In this document: positions 25,782-34,506 of the stretch, in pieces
How the letters are laid out: the number at the start of each line of letters is the position of its first letter
How positions within the stretch are numbered: the stretch's first letter is position 1
Assembly: GCF_900094585.1 (NCBI RefSeq)
Contig: NZ_FMAG01000009.1
Coordinates: forward strand, 1-64,000
Origin: Martinezella multihospitum
Lineage (GTDB): Bacteria; Pseudomonadota; Alphaproteobacteria; Rhizobiales; Rhizobiaceae
Direction: 5' to 3'
Length of the DNA: 64,000 bases
Translations under genes and position numbers: made by a program
The notes under the pieces: model-generated
The model's input: the letters and a program-made list of their open reading frames with translations, nothing else
Databases searched by the model: none
What the model was told of the DNA's origin: nothing

Positions 25782-26586
25782 TGAATTGAGCTTCTTCATG
25801 GAGGGCTCAAATGGCAAGGGCGTCCTTCTGGTCCATGGCCTCACGGGCGCGCCTGCCGAAATGAAGCTGGTGGCTCGGCATTTGAACCGCAAGGGCTACA
25901 GCGTCTATGCGCCACTGCTGGCCGGCCACGGCGTCGATGCGAAGACGTTGCGCCAGACCCGCTGGGAAGACTGGCTTGCCTCGGTCGTCGAGGCATCGGA
26001 GCTGCTGGCATCCAGAACGCAGGAGGTCTTCGCCGCCGGTATCTGCGTTGGTGGCAAGCTCGCCATGCTGGCTGCCGAACAGCAGAAGAAGACCATCAGT
26101 GCCGTCGCAATCTACTCCCCCTGCTTCAGCTATGACGGCTGGGACGTTCCCTTCTACTATCCGCTGCTGGCCTCGCAGATCGGCTGGCTGTCGCGCGTTC
26201 CGTTCCTCGATCGGCTGAGCTTCAGCGAGACGACGTCGCTCGGGATCAAGGACGAGCGCATGCGCCGGCTGATCGAAGGCATGGCGAGCGAAGGGGTTCT
26301 GGAAAAATTCCCCGGCAAGGGCCTGGTCGAGATGCATCGGCTGGGCAAGACGCTTCGCAGCCTGCTGCCGCAGATGCAGACGCCGACGCTGATCCTGCAT
26401 GCCGAAGACGACGATCTCGCCAGCCCGAAGCATGCGCGCTATATTTCCGAGCATATCGGTGCTCCGCATGAGCTGAAATGGATCACCGACAGCTATCACA
26501 TGATCCATGTCGACCGGCAGCATCGGCAGGTGGCCGATTTCACGGCCGACTTCTTCGAGGCGCGTCATGTCGCAGCCGCTGCTTAA
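25771..26586 (+). CDS. Alpha/beta hydrolase with Cys nucleophile
   Basis: Protein of 271 residues resembling carboxylesterase Est30/monoacylglycerol lipase. The oxyanion loop is HGLTG (22-26) and the elbow is GICVGG with Cys92 in place of Ser. The probable acid is in HAEDDDLASP (213-215) and the His is His243 in SYHMIHVD. A Cys nucleophile is uncommon among esterases and would suit acyl transfer or thioester-linked chemistry. No signal peptide is present. The start at 25771 overlaps the desaturase end and its end overlaps the next gene by 20 bp. Confidence 0.8.
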   Translation: MKADELSFFMEGSNGKGVLLVHGLTGAPAEMKLVARHLNRKGYSVYAPLLAGHGVDAKTLRQTRWEDWLASVVEASELLASRTQEVFAAGICVGGKLAMLAAEQQKKTISAVAIYSPCFSYDGWDVPFYYPLLASQIGWLSRVPFLDRLSFSETTSLGIKDERMRRLIEGMASEGVLEKFPGKGLVEMHRLGKTLRSLLPQMQTPTLILHAEDDDLASPKHARYISEHIGAPHELKWITDSYHMIHVDRQHRQVADFTADFFEARHVAAAA

Positions 26587-27715
26587 AATCGTGCCACAGC
26601 CGATGGGGGAGCCGGTGGCCGAAGTTCACTTCAGTATCCGCGCCATCGGTCGCGACGCATGGAACGCGTGCTTCCCGAGCGACGTCGAGGACTACGATTG
26701 CCTGCTAGCGATCGAGGAAGCCGGCCTCGAAGGGTTCGAATGGCGCTATATCACCGTTACGGAAGGTGGGCGCGTGAGCGTCGCCATGCCGGCCTTTCTC
26801 TGTCTCTACGCTCTCGATACGACGCTGGATGAGGGATTCCTGCGCCGGTCCGTGCGCAGCGTGCAGCGATATTTTCCGGGTTTTCTCAAGCTGCGCCTTG
26901 CATGTTTGGGATCGCCCTGCACCGAGACCGGGTCGATCGGCTTTCATCCCGACATCTCGCAGGAGCGTCGTCGCACACTGCTGACGGAGATGTTGTCCTT
27001 CTTCGAGCAGGTCGCCGCGACGGAGCGTTGCGCGCTGATCGGTCTCAAGGACATTCCGGAGCAGGCTTCGGCGGAGTTCGGCGATCTGCTTGCCGCACGC
27101 GGCTATGCCTCGATCGGCGGACTTCCGACGGCATGGCTCGACATCGATTTCAAGACGATCGACGAATATCTCGCCAGGCTTTCGGCCGGCACCCGCAAGG
27201 ATATGCGCCGCAAGATGAAATCCTTCGACCAGGTCAGGGTCGAGATGCGGACGGATTTCGGCGAGTTCCTGCCTCAGGTGATGGCGCTCTATCATGACAC
27301 GCGCAATCGCAGCGAATGGCAGTTCGAGGAGCTGACGCCTGCCTATTTCCAGGGCATTCTCGCCCATATGCCCGGCCGCTCCTTCTGCGCCTTCTATTTC
27401 GTCGAGAACAAGCTGCTTGCCGCTAATCTGATCGTGCATGACGGGCGCGTGGCCATCGACAAGTTCTTCTGCATGGATGGGGAAAAGGGACGGCCCTATA
27501 ATCTCTATTTCATCAGCTGGTTTACCAATCTGCGCTATTGCCTGGAGAACGGCCTGAGCCGTTATCAGAGCGGGCAGGCCCATTATGCAAACAAGGTGCG
27601 CCTCGGCAGCAAGCTGACCGCCAATGCGATGTATTTCCACCATCGCAATCCCTTGCTTCAAAGTGTGCTGCGACTGGTATCGCCGCTGTTCTCGACAGAC
27701 GAGGCGGATGCGTAA
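26567..27715 (+). CDS. GNAT/FemAB-like N-acyltransferase
   Basis: Protein of 382 residues that looks like the double-GNAT/FemAB-like group (PF13480/PF04339 type). The C-terminal half has KDMRRKMKSF, FYFVENKLLAANLIVHDGRVAIDKFFCMD and a final NGLSRYQSGQAHYANKVRLGS segment. Such enzymes transfer acyl or aminoacyl groups onto amines. In this operon it may join the amine product to an acyl chain. Start ATG at 26567 lies within the hydrolase gene; its stop TAA overlaps the ATG of the next gene (TAATG). Confidence 0.75.
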   Translation: MSQPLLKIVPQPMGEPVAEVHFSIRAIGRDAWNACFPSDVEDYDCLLAIEEAGLEGFEWRYITVTEGGRVSVAMPAFLCLYALDTTLDEGFLRRSVRSVQRYFPGFLKLRLACLGSPCTETGSIGFHPDISQERRRTLLTEMLSFFEQVAATERCALIGLKDIPEQASAEFGDLLAARGYASIGGLPTAWLDIDFKTIDEYLARLSAGTRKDMRRKMKSFDQVRVEMRTDFGEFLPQVMALYHDTRNRSEWQFEELTPAYFQGILAHMPGRSFCAFYFVENKLLAANLIVHDGRVAIDKFFCMDGEKGRPYNLYFISWFTNLRYCLENGLSRYQSGQAHYANKVRLGSKLTANAMYFHHRNPLLQSVLRLVSPLFSTDEADA

Positions 27716-28146
27716 TGCCCAATATGCGTTTTTTCTGGCTTGCCGTGCCGGTGCTGAGCACCCTGTACCAGGTCCTCATCAAGCTTGGCGCCGGACAATT
27801 GCACGATGCGAGTATGCAAGCCTGGCTGTTGCAGGCCCTTTCCTCTCCATGGATATTGGTGGCTATTGCCGTCGAGATCGTCGGTTTCTTCATCTGGATG
27901 AATGTACTGGCCGAACTCGATCTCAGCCGCGCCTTCCCGCTGACGGGCATCAGTTATGTGCTGATCGTCGCGACCGGCTGGTTCGTCTTTGGCGAGCGGG
28001 TGGTCGCCCTGCAGATGGTCGGCAGCGGCTTGATCCTGACGGGTGTCTGGCTGATTGCAGGCGCGGGTGTCGAGACGAAGGAGCATCATGAGGAATTGGA
28101 GCCGAAGCAGGAGGAACTGCGTACGGGGACCGGCAAGGATAGGTGA
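27715..28146 (+). CDS. SMR/EamA-type transporter subunit B
   Basis: Membrane protein of 143 residues with four hydrophobic helices (FFWLAVPVLSTLYQVLIKLGAG, ILVAIAVEIVGFFIWMNVLA, AFPLTGISYVLIVATGWFVF, LQMVGSGLILTGVWLIAGAG) and a charged Glu-rich cytoplasmic tail. It carries the conserved acidic residue in helix 2 (VEIVGF) rather than helix 1, unlike subunit A. This looks like one half of an ArnEF-type pair. TGATG overlap links it to the cyclopropane synthase gene. Confidence 0.78.
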   Translation: MPNMRFFWLAVPVLSTLYQVLIKLGAGQLHDASMQAWLLQALSSPWILVAIAVEIVGFFIWMNVLAELDLSRAFPLTGISYVLIVATGWFVFGERVVALQMVGSGLILTGVWLIAGAGVETKEHHEELEPKQEELRTGTGKDR

Positions 28147-29486
28147 TGTCCAATATGCAAGCTGACAACCGCCCGAAGGGCAAAACCCCCGCCATTTTCT
28201 CCAGCCTTGTCGACTGGTGTGTGAAACGCGGACTTTCCTCCATCGTCACGCGTGGCGCGCTGACCGTGACGACGGCAAGCGGTCGTGTGCTGACCTTCGG
28301 CGACGGTACCGGCGAGCCGGTCCATGTCCGTTTCACCGATGATCGTGCCGAATGGGCGCTCCTCATCGATGCCGACAAGCGGCTGGGCGAGCTCTTCATG
28401 GATGGGCGCTTCATCGTAGAGCAGGGGACGCTCTACGATTTCGTGGCGATGATGCTGAGGGAGGGGCAGAACACCACCCATCCCCTTATTGCCCGCATCA
28501 TCGATCACCTCAGGACGAAGCTGCGGATTTTCCGTCACCGCAATCTGCCTGGGCGCTCGAAGGCCAATGTCGCGCATCACTATGACCTCGATGGCCGGCT
28601 CTATGAGCTCTTCCTCGACCCGGACCGGCAATATTCCTGCGCCTATTTCGAGCATGCGGACCAATCGCTCGATGATGCGCAACTTGCCAAGAAGCGACAT
28701 CTTGCCGCCAAGCTGCTGATCGAGCCGAACAACAGCATTCTCGATATCGGCTGCGGCTGGGGCGGTTTGGCGCTGCATGTGGCGGAGCAGGCACCGGGCG
28801 GCTATGTGCTCGGCGTCACCCTTTCCGAGGAGCAGCACGAGTATGCTTCGAAGCGCATCGCCGACAGGGCGGGCGGAACGCCGGCAGAGGTTCAGTTTGC
28901 GCTGAGGGACTATCGCAGCCTGACAGGCCGCTTCGACAGGATCGTCTCCGTCGGCATGTTCGAGCATGTCGGGCTCGCGTCCTATCGCACCTTCTTCCGC
29001 AAATGCGCTGAATTGCTCGAGGATGACGGCATCATGGTGCTGCACACCATCGGCTGCTCGGCGACCCCTGGCTTCACCACGCCCTGGCTCGACAAATACA
29101 TCTTTCCGGGCGGCTATATTCCGGCACTCTCCGAAATCGTACCTGAGATCGAGGCGGCCGGACTTGCCATCACCGATGTCGAAGTGCTGCGGCTGCATTA
29201 TGCCAAGACGCTCGAGGCGTGGCGGGAGCGCTTCATGGCGCGCTGGGACGATGCCGCCAAGCTTTACGACGAGCGTTTCTGCCGGATGTGGGAATATTAT
29301 CTTTCGACGGCGGAGGCCGCTTTCCGCTACGAGGATCTCGTCGTTTTCCAGATCCAGATCGCCAAGCGCAACGACATCATTCCGCTGACGCGCAACTACA
29401 TCGCCGAGAATGAGGCGAAGAGCGCCTCAAAAGTTGATGTTGAAGGTTCTGTTCAGCGTGAAGCCAATGATGTTCTGGTCGGGTGA
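28146..29486 (+). CDS. Cyclopropane-fatty-acyl-phospholipid synthase family methyltransferase
   Basis: SAM-dependent enzyme of 446 residues. The SAM site is LDIGCGWGGLAL (199-210). Catalytic-region residues known from E. coli Cfa are retained: Cys165 in YSCAYFEHAD, Glu in GMFEHVG, His in LHTIGCSATP and the YIFPGGYIPALSEI segment. It would add a methylene across a cis double bond of an acyl chain, here possibly one made by the operon's desaturase. It is the last gene of the run. About 20 extra C-terminal residues overlap the convergent mipA-like gene by 60 bp. A housekeeping Cfa elsewhere cannot be excluded. Confidence 0.88.
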   Translation: MSNMQADNRPKGKTPAIFSSLVDWCVKRGLSSIVTRGALTVTTASGRVLTFGDGTGEPVHVRFTDDRAEWALLIDADKRLGELFMDGRFIVEQGTLYDFVAMMLREGQNTTHPLIARIIDHLRTKLRIFRHRNLPGRSKANVAHHYDLDGRLYELFLDPDRQYSCAYFEHADQSLDDAQLAKKRHLAAKLLIEPNNSILDIGCGWGGLALHVAEQAPGGYVLGVTLSEEQHEYASKRIADRAGGTPAEVQFALRDYRSLTGRFDRIVSVGMFEHVGLASYRTFFRKCAELLEDDGIMVLHTIGCSATPGFTTPWLDKYIFPGGYIPALSEIVPEIEAAGLAITDVEVLRLHYAKTLEAWRERFMARWDDAAKLYDERFCRMWEYYLSTAEAAFRYEDLVVFQIQIAKRNDIIPLTRNYIAENEAKSASKVDVEGSVQREANDVLVG

Positions 29487-30275
29487 GCCGAAGCGCGAGG
29501 TAATCGGGCTGTCGGCTGCATCGCCCACCAGGCGGTTATATTTCTCATAGACCTGCACGCTCCATTCCGGGGAGATCGTATAGGTCGCAGCCACGGTGAA
29601 GCCGACCGATTTCACACCGGCACCGGCATCGAAGGCATTGATATGGCCATGTCTCGCAGCTTCACTCTCCGAGATGCCGAAGTTGGTGCGCATATACACT
29701 GAATTGGCCATCGACAGGCGAGGGCCGGCTGACAGCAGCCATTTGTCTCCGACGGGCTGGAACCAGTCGAGGGCGAAATCCCCCACCAGACCATCACCGC
29801 CCCAAAGCGATTGGCGTATTTCCGTGCGGAACCGGAGCTGATTTTCCATCAGCCAATATTGGGCGAAGCCGCCCGCATCGAAATTCCAACGCACCCTGCG
29901 CTGGCTTTGCAGGTGCAGATCATTGAGATCGAAGCGGTCATCCCGCAGGCCGACCACGGGGCCGATTTCGAGGCCGCCGAGATCGAAAAGCTGATAGTCG
30001 AAATTGTCGTCCGGGGCGCTGTGTTCCGGCGTATCACCCAAACGATGAACGTCGAAGGAGGGAAGGGCGCCGAAGGTATAGTGCTTCGAGCCTTCATAGC
30101 TGGGGCCGTACTCAACGGTGGCTCCGAGCGTCACGACCCAGGTATTGGATGAGGATTTGGGAGTATCGTCCGCTCTGGAAGAGGCGGGAAACATACCGAC
30201 CATAAATGCTGCCAGCAGCCCCGTTCCGGCCAGCGCAGACAGCCGGGCGGAGAAAGATGTCCCAACATTTAACAC
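29427..30275 (-). CDS. MipA/OmpV-family outer-membrane protein
   Basis: Predicted outer-membrane beta-barrel of 282 residues. It has an N-terminal signal sequence (about 1-35, ending near ASSRADD), alternating beta strands, and a C-terminal Phe (FTLNRTFNINF) as used for barrel assembly. The family includes MipA, a murein-hydrolase scaffold, and OmpV. It is convergent with the cyclopropane synthase gene and overlaps it by 60 bp. A role in the envelope response of the neighbouring operon is possible but not shown. Confidence 0.85.
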   Translation of the reverse strand: MLNVGTSFSARLSALAGTGLLAAFMVGMFPASSRADDTPKSSSNTWVVTLGATVEYGPSYEGSKHYTFGALPSFDVHRLGDTPEHSAPDDNFDYQLFDLGGLEIGPVVGLRDDRFDLNDLHLQSQRRVRWNFDAGGFAQYWLMENQLRFRTEIRQSLWGGDGLVGDFALDWFQPVGDKWLLSAGPRLSMANSVYMRTNFGISESEAARHGHINAFDAGAGVKSVGFTVAATYTISPEWSVQVYEKYNRLVGDAADSPITSRFGSPDQNIIGFTLNRTFNINF

Positions 30276-30697
30276 TCTGACAACACCTGATGCCTGATCG
30301 CCCCTGCAGCACTACTAGCACAGCTTGCGGCTTGGAAAATAGCGGAAAATTTGAAAGCAAACACGGCGTCTAGCCTGGGGCCTGAACGCTTCTGCATTGC
30401 TTGTGGAAACAAAGGCGCGGCTCGCCTTCCATTCATTGCTAACGCCCCATGAACCATCCCTAGGCAGAAAGTGAAGCCAGCCACATACCGTCGTGGCTAC
30501 CGCAGTGACTGCCATAAATTCCCGTTACGATAGAGACATTTTATGTCACGAACCTGAAGCGCACGCGCCACCGAGCATATCATCCCGGCTTTGGTCGGTT
30601 GGAACCCGCACATTTTATTCCTAGATAGGATTTGCCCAATATCGGGCTTTGATCGTGCACGAAACGACATGAGAACAGGCAAGGCGGGTTTTAGCGC
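30276..30697. other. Divergent intergenic region
   Basis: 422 bp between the mipA-like and PAP2 genes, which are divergent. It is less G+C-rich than the genes around it and must hold both promoters. No convincing small gene, RNA or operator was found; short open frames here have no protein-like features. Confidence 0.5.
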
Positions 30698-31441
30698 ATG
30701 AAGGATCGGCCGTTAGGCATATCGGGTATCCCTGGATGGTTGAACCGCTACGAGCCCTTGCTGCTTGTGATGTTCGCCGCGCTTTCGGGCGGAATTCTTC
30801 TTTTCATCTACCTCACAGGAGAGGTGCTCGAAGGCAGCACGAAGGGATTCGACGAGGCGATCCTGCTGGCGCTTCGTCAGTCTGGCGATCTCTCTGTTCC
30901 AATCGGGCCTGGTTGGCTGACCCATGCGGTCAAGGACATCACAAGCCTCGGCGGGACGACCGTGCTTGCGCTGATGACGGCCTTGGTGACGATCTATCTG
31001 CTGTTAGACCGGCAGCGCGCCATCGCCATCTTCATCCTCGCTTCGGTGCTGGGCGGATGGGCGCTGAGCGCGGCCTTGAAAGTCGGTGTCGCGCGGCCGC
31101 GGCCGGATATCGTACCGCATCTGGTCGAGGTTCACGATCTGAGCTTTCCGAGCGGCCATGCGATGGTATCCGCCGTGACCTATCTGACCCTTGCCGCGCT
31201 GATCTCAAGCACGCGAACCTATCGCTCGACACGTGTCTTCACGGTCGCGGCCGGCATCCTGCTGACATTGATGATCGGTGCGAGCCGGATCTATCTTGGC
31301 GTCCATTATCCGACCGACGTCCTCGGCGGCTGGTGCGCCGGCGCGACCTGGGCGCTCGCCTGCTGGATCATCGCTCGCCGCTATATATCGTTTTCTAGAG
31401 ATGGCGGTGGCGCGCGCAGCGATGCAGTGCCGTTGGAGTGA
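30698..31441 (+). CDS. PAP2-family membrane lipid phosphatase
   Basis: Inner-membrane phosphatase of 247 residues with about six helices. The three PAP2 motifs are intact: KVGVARPRP, FPSGHAM and SRIYLGVHYPTDVLGGW. The family dephosphorylates phosphatidic acid, undecaprenyl pyrophosphate or lipid A phosphates (LpxE-like). It lies 1.2 kb beyond the putative lipid operon, so a shared role in envelope lipid remodelling is plausible, but it has its own promoter region. Confidence 0.87.
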   Translation: MKDRPLGISGIPGWLNRYEPLLLVMFAALSGGILLFIYLTGEVLEGSTKGFDEAILLALRQSGDLSVPIGPGWLTHAVKDITSLGGTTVLALMTALVTIYLLLDRQRAIAIFILASVLGGWALSAALKVGVARPRPDIVPHLVEVHDLSFPSGHAMVSAVTYLTLAALISSTRTYRSTRVFTVAAGILLTLMIGASRIYLGVHYPTDVLGGWCAGATWALACWIIARRYISFSRDGGGARSDAVPLE

Positions 31442-31474
31442 ATTTGGCGTTAGGCAGAAGTCCCGGAGGCGGAA

Positions 31475-32116
31475 TCAGCACTGAACTTCGAGGCGCGTTG
31501 CCACAAGCAGCGAATAATCCGTGCCCTTCGGATCGCTGAAGAACATACTGGTCAGCGCCGCCTGGTTCTCCGCCATGACTTCCTTGGGATTGGGCCTGAC
31601 CACCTTGCGCTTGCAGCGGCCGAAGGCTGGTCCTGATGTGGTCATATCGTTGTCGTTGGCGAAATCCACCGCCGTATAGAGCGTCTTGTCGTAGATCCCG
31701 AAGATGGTGGTTCCCTTGAGGAAGGTCTTCTGTTCGGGCTTCAGCGAAAAGGTCAGCGTCAGCGAACCATCCTTATAGTCGGCCTGGATCGCGTCCGGCT
31801 TGGCCATCGGTACCGCTTTGCCGTTGCTGGTGACGTTCGTATAGTAACCATATTGCGCCAGGGAATCCCGGACCGTCTTGCCGACCGCTTTGAGCTCGCT
31901 CGCGCTCAGCGCCTGGTTGCTGCTCTTGCCGTAATCCATGAGTACGGAGGAGGTGAACACCTCGTCAAAGCTCCAAACGTTGCGCAGCTCGCTGATGGAG
32001 CCGTCGGGCGCCGAGACGACCTCGAATTTGGCATCGATGAAGATGTGCGGATGGGCAAGTGCGGGAACGGGCAGAAGCGACAGGATCGCAACCAGCAGGG
32101 AAATCTTTGTTTTCAT
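31475..32116 (-). CDS. DUF1007 family periplasmic protein
   Basis: Exported protein of 213 residues. A signal peptide is clear (MKTKISLLVAILSLLPVPALA), followed by HPHIFIDAKFEV, the usual DUF1007 start of the mature chain. Members are often encoded with RcnA/NicO-type nickel-cobalt or zinc transporters; none is next to it here. The start at 32116 is set by the signal peptide, since the longer open frame runs into the tRNA gene. Function is unknown; metal handling is a family-based guess from the His-rich mature start. Confidence 0.8.
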   Translation of the reverse strand: MKTKISLLVAILSLLPVPALAHPHIFIDAKFEVVSAPDGSISELRNVWSFDEVFTSSVLMDYGKSSNQALSASELKAVGKTVRDSLAQYGYYTNVTSNGKAVPMAKPDAIQADYKDGSLTLTFSLKPEQKTFLKGTTIFGIYDKTLYTAVDFANDNDMTTSGPAFGRCKRKVVRPNPKEVMAENQAALTSMFFSDPKGTDYSLLVATRLEVQC

Positions 32117-32314
32117 GCGAGCAATACCGCGTTCCGTCCGTCTATCCGATGCGCAGACCTGAACGTCAAATGAGACTGATTTGAGACCCTGCGCACATGG
32201 GCAAGGCATAGATGCAAGGGAAGGAAACAGGAATACGGCAATTTGCCTTTTCGGCAAAATACCAGCCCCGGCCTGAGCCGTGACTTCTTTTCTTTGCAGA
32301 AAGACTTGAGAAAC

Positions 32315-32389
32315 TGGAGCGGGCGAAGGGATTCGAACCCTCGACCCCAACCTTGGCAAGGTTGTGCTCTACCCCTGAGCTACACCCGC
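32315..32389 (-). tRNA. tRNA-Gly (GCC)
   Basis: The complementary strand reads GCGGGTGTAGCTCAGGGGTA at the 5' end, with the D-arm, an anticodon loop CTTGCCAAG (anticodon GCC), GGTTCGAATCC in the T-arm, and CGCCCGCTCCA at the 3' end, so CCA is encoded. The acceptor stem pairs over seven bases. Confidence 0.96.
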
Positions 32390-32540
32390 TCATTCCCGTC
32401 GCGATCCGGGGTAGTGTGTTGGACCGCTGGGCGTCGTCTTGCGGCGACGGGCGCTATATGGCCTAACCATTTTTCAAATGCAACAGGGAAATGACGAGTT
32501 CGCGAAGAAAAATTGCATCTTCTTTTCGTGAGCCGTCGGA

Positions 32541-32561
32541 AAGCCCGGAAACGCCGGGCTT
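32541..32561. terminator. Possible hairpin upstream of the deacylase gene
   Basis: AAGCCCGG, a five-base loop, then CCGGGCTT followed by TTG. It could be a short terminator on the + strand or a leader hairpin. No + strand gene ends nearby, so its role is unclear. Confidence 0.3.
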
Positions 32562-32633
32562 TGTCGTCTCGAAGATTGCAATGAAATTGTGGGCGACGTA
32601 TCAGGGGCGGACCATTCTTGATTGCGAGACGCC

Positions 32634-33143
32634 ATGACCGAGACCAGCCCGAAAAACCGCGACGATCTTTTCCGCTTTCTGGACGGGCTTGGCATCACCC
32701 ACAGCACCAAGGATCACGCCCCGGTCTTCACCGTTGCCGAATCGGTGTCGTTGCGCGACGAGATTCCGGGCGGCCATACGAAGAACCTGTTCGTCAAAGA
32801 CAAGAAGGATAATTTCTTCCTGCTGACCGTCGAGGAAAACGCGACCGTCGACCTGAAGACCGTGCATACGCTGATCGGCGCGGCCAGCAAGGTCTCCTTT
32901 GGCAAGCCGGAAAAGCTGATGGAATATCTCGGCGTCATCCCAGGCTCGGTCACGGCCTTCGGCGCCATCAACGATACGGAGAAGAACGTCACCTTCATCC
33001 TCGACGCCGAACTGATGGCGCATGACATCGTCAATTGCCATCCTTTGTCGAACGATGCGACGACATCGATTGCCAGCGGTGATCTCCTGCGCTTCATGGA
33101 GGCGACGGGTCATACGCCGCTAGTCTTGAAAGTGACGAGCTAA
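32634..33143 (+). CDS. YbaK/ProX-type aminoacyl-tRNA deacylase
   Basis: Protein of 169 residues of the prolyl-tRNA editing family (YbaK/ProX). Typical features are the lysine-bearing GGHTKNLFVKDKKDNFFLL and a C-terminal GSVTAFGAIND/VTFILDAELM region. These enzymes remove wrongly attached alanine or cysteine from tRNA-Pro in the cytoplasm. ATG at 32634 is preferred over the in-frame TTG at 32622. The gene is monocistronic, near but not cotranscribed with the tRNA-Gly gene. Confidence 0.88.
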   Translation: MTETSPKNRDDLFRFLDGLGITHSTKDHAPVFTVAESVSLRDEIPGGHTKNLFVKDKKDNFFLLTVEENATVDLKTVHTLIGAASKVSFGKPEKLMEYLGVIPGSVTAFGAINDTEKNVTFILDAELMAHDIVNCHPLSNDATTSIASGDLLRFMEATGHTPLVLKVTS

Positions 33144-33302
33144 CGTACGATTTTAGCGCTAAGATTATAGCGGGCGGCTTGTCTTCGGATTGTTCGCTCG
33201 CTTTGGCTCATTTCATTGAGCGTGCTGCCGGGTGAACCTCACGGGTTCGTCCGGGATCATGCTCCTCACAAAATCAAGGATGCCGGCAGGCGGGAGACAC
33301 TC

Positions 33303-34277
33303 ATGAGCGGTTCGAACAATCCCTATAACGCTTCCTTCGGCGGCCAGATGTCGGCCACGGCATCCTATGGCGCCGCGCCGGCTGCATCGGGAGCTTCGCC
33401 GATCAAGGACACGACGACGGCGACCTTCGCCAAGGACGTTATCGAGGAGTCGCGCAACCAGCCTGTGCTGGTCGATTTCTGGGCGCCCTGGTGCGGCCCG
33501 TGCAAGCAGCTGACGCCCGTACTCGAAAAGGTCGTCACCGAAGCCCAGGGCCGTGTGAAGCTCGTCAAGATGAATATCGACGATCATCCGTCGATTGCGG
33601 GCCAGCTCGGCATCCAGTCGATCCCGGCCGTCATCGCCTTCGTCAACGGCCGTCCGGCTGACGGCTTCATGGGTGCGGTTCCGGAAAGCCAGGTTCGCCA
33701 GTTCATCGATCGCCTCGGTGGCCCCGCAGGCGGCGCCGACGATCAGGCAGCCGAGATTGCCGCCGTTCTGGAAGAAGCCGGTGGCCTGCTTGCCAACGGC
33801 GATATCAATGGTGCGGCCGAGCTTTTCGGCGCGGTGCTGCAGGCGGATCCCGAAAATGCCAAGGCGCTTGCCGGCATGGCCGAATGCATGATCGCCGCCG
33901 GCCAGAGCCAGCGTGCCCGCGAGGCGCTGGCCGATCTGCCGGAGACGCTTGCCAACGACGCCGGCATCCAGGCCGTGGTCAAGAAGCTCGACCAGATCGA
34001 CGAGGCCCGCAAGCTCGGCGATCCCGTGGCGATCGAGCAGGAGCTGGCGTCCAATCCCGACAATCACGAGCAGCGCATCAAGCTTGCCAAGATCCGCAAT
34101 GTCGAAGGCAAGCGCGAGGAGGCCGCGGAGCATCTGCTCACCGTCATGCGCAAGGACCGCAGCCACGACGATGACGGCGCGCGCCGCCAGCTGCTGGAAT
34201 TCTTCGAGGTATGGGGTGCCAAGGACCCCGCCACGATCGCGGCACGGCGCAAGCTTTCCTCTATCCTGTTTTCGTAA
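33303..34277 (+). CDS. Thioredoxin with C-terminal TPR region (CnoX/YbbN-like)
   Basis: Protein of 324 residues. After a Gly/Ala-rich leader of about 35 residues comes a thioredoxin domain with the intact WCGPC active site (63-67). Two TPR-like repeats follow, with motifs such as NGDINGAAELFGAVLQADPENAKALAGMAEC. This is the CnoX/YbbN architecture, which protects proteins from oxidation and hands them to chaperones. The ATG at 33303 follows CGGGAGAC. It is upstream of the Lon-N-domain and Trm112 genes, an order shared by many rhizobia. Confidence 0.9.
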   Translation: MSGSNNPYNASFGGQMSATASYGAAPAASGASPIKDTTTATFAKDVIEESRNQPVLVDFWAPWCGPCKQLTPVLEKVVTEAQGRVKLVKMNIDDHPSIAGQLGIQSIPAVIAFVNGRPADGFMGAVPESQVRQFIDRLGGPAGGADDQAAEIAAVLEEAGGLLANGDINGAAELFGAVLQADPENAKALAGMAECMIAAGQSQRAREALADLPETLANDAGIQAVVKKLDQIDEARKLGDPVAIEQELASNPDNHEQRIKLAKIRNVEGKREEAAEHLLTVMRKDRSHDDDGARRQLLEFFEVWGAKDPATIAARRKLSSILFS

Positions 34278-34506
34278 CGGGCCAGTTGTCCTAAGGGCAT
34301 GGCGATCGCTTGTTAGACGGCCGTCCTATGTATCCGGCAAATGACCCCATCAGCGTTTTCATTGAAAATGCTCTTGTGTTTTCGGCAGACGGGCTCACAT
34401 TGTCGGTGACGCGGCGCGAAAAGGGGCGATGACCGCGATGTGTGTCGTTCCTGCGCGGCTCACTGCGGCGCGCAGCGTGTCGCGACGATCTAGCGGGATG
34501 GAAAAG

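Noticed and set aside
30276..30697. Small genes in the mipA-PAP2 gap
   Set aside because: The short frames lack ribosome sites and coding bias.
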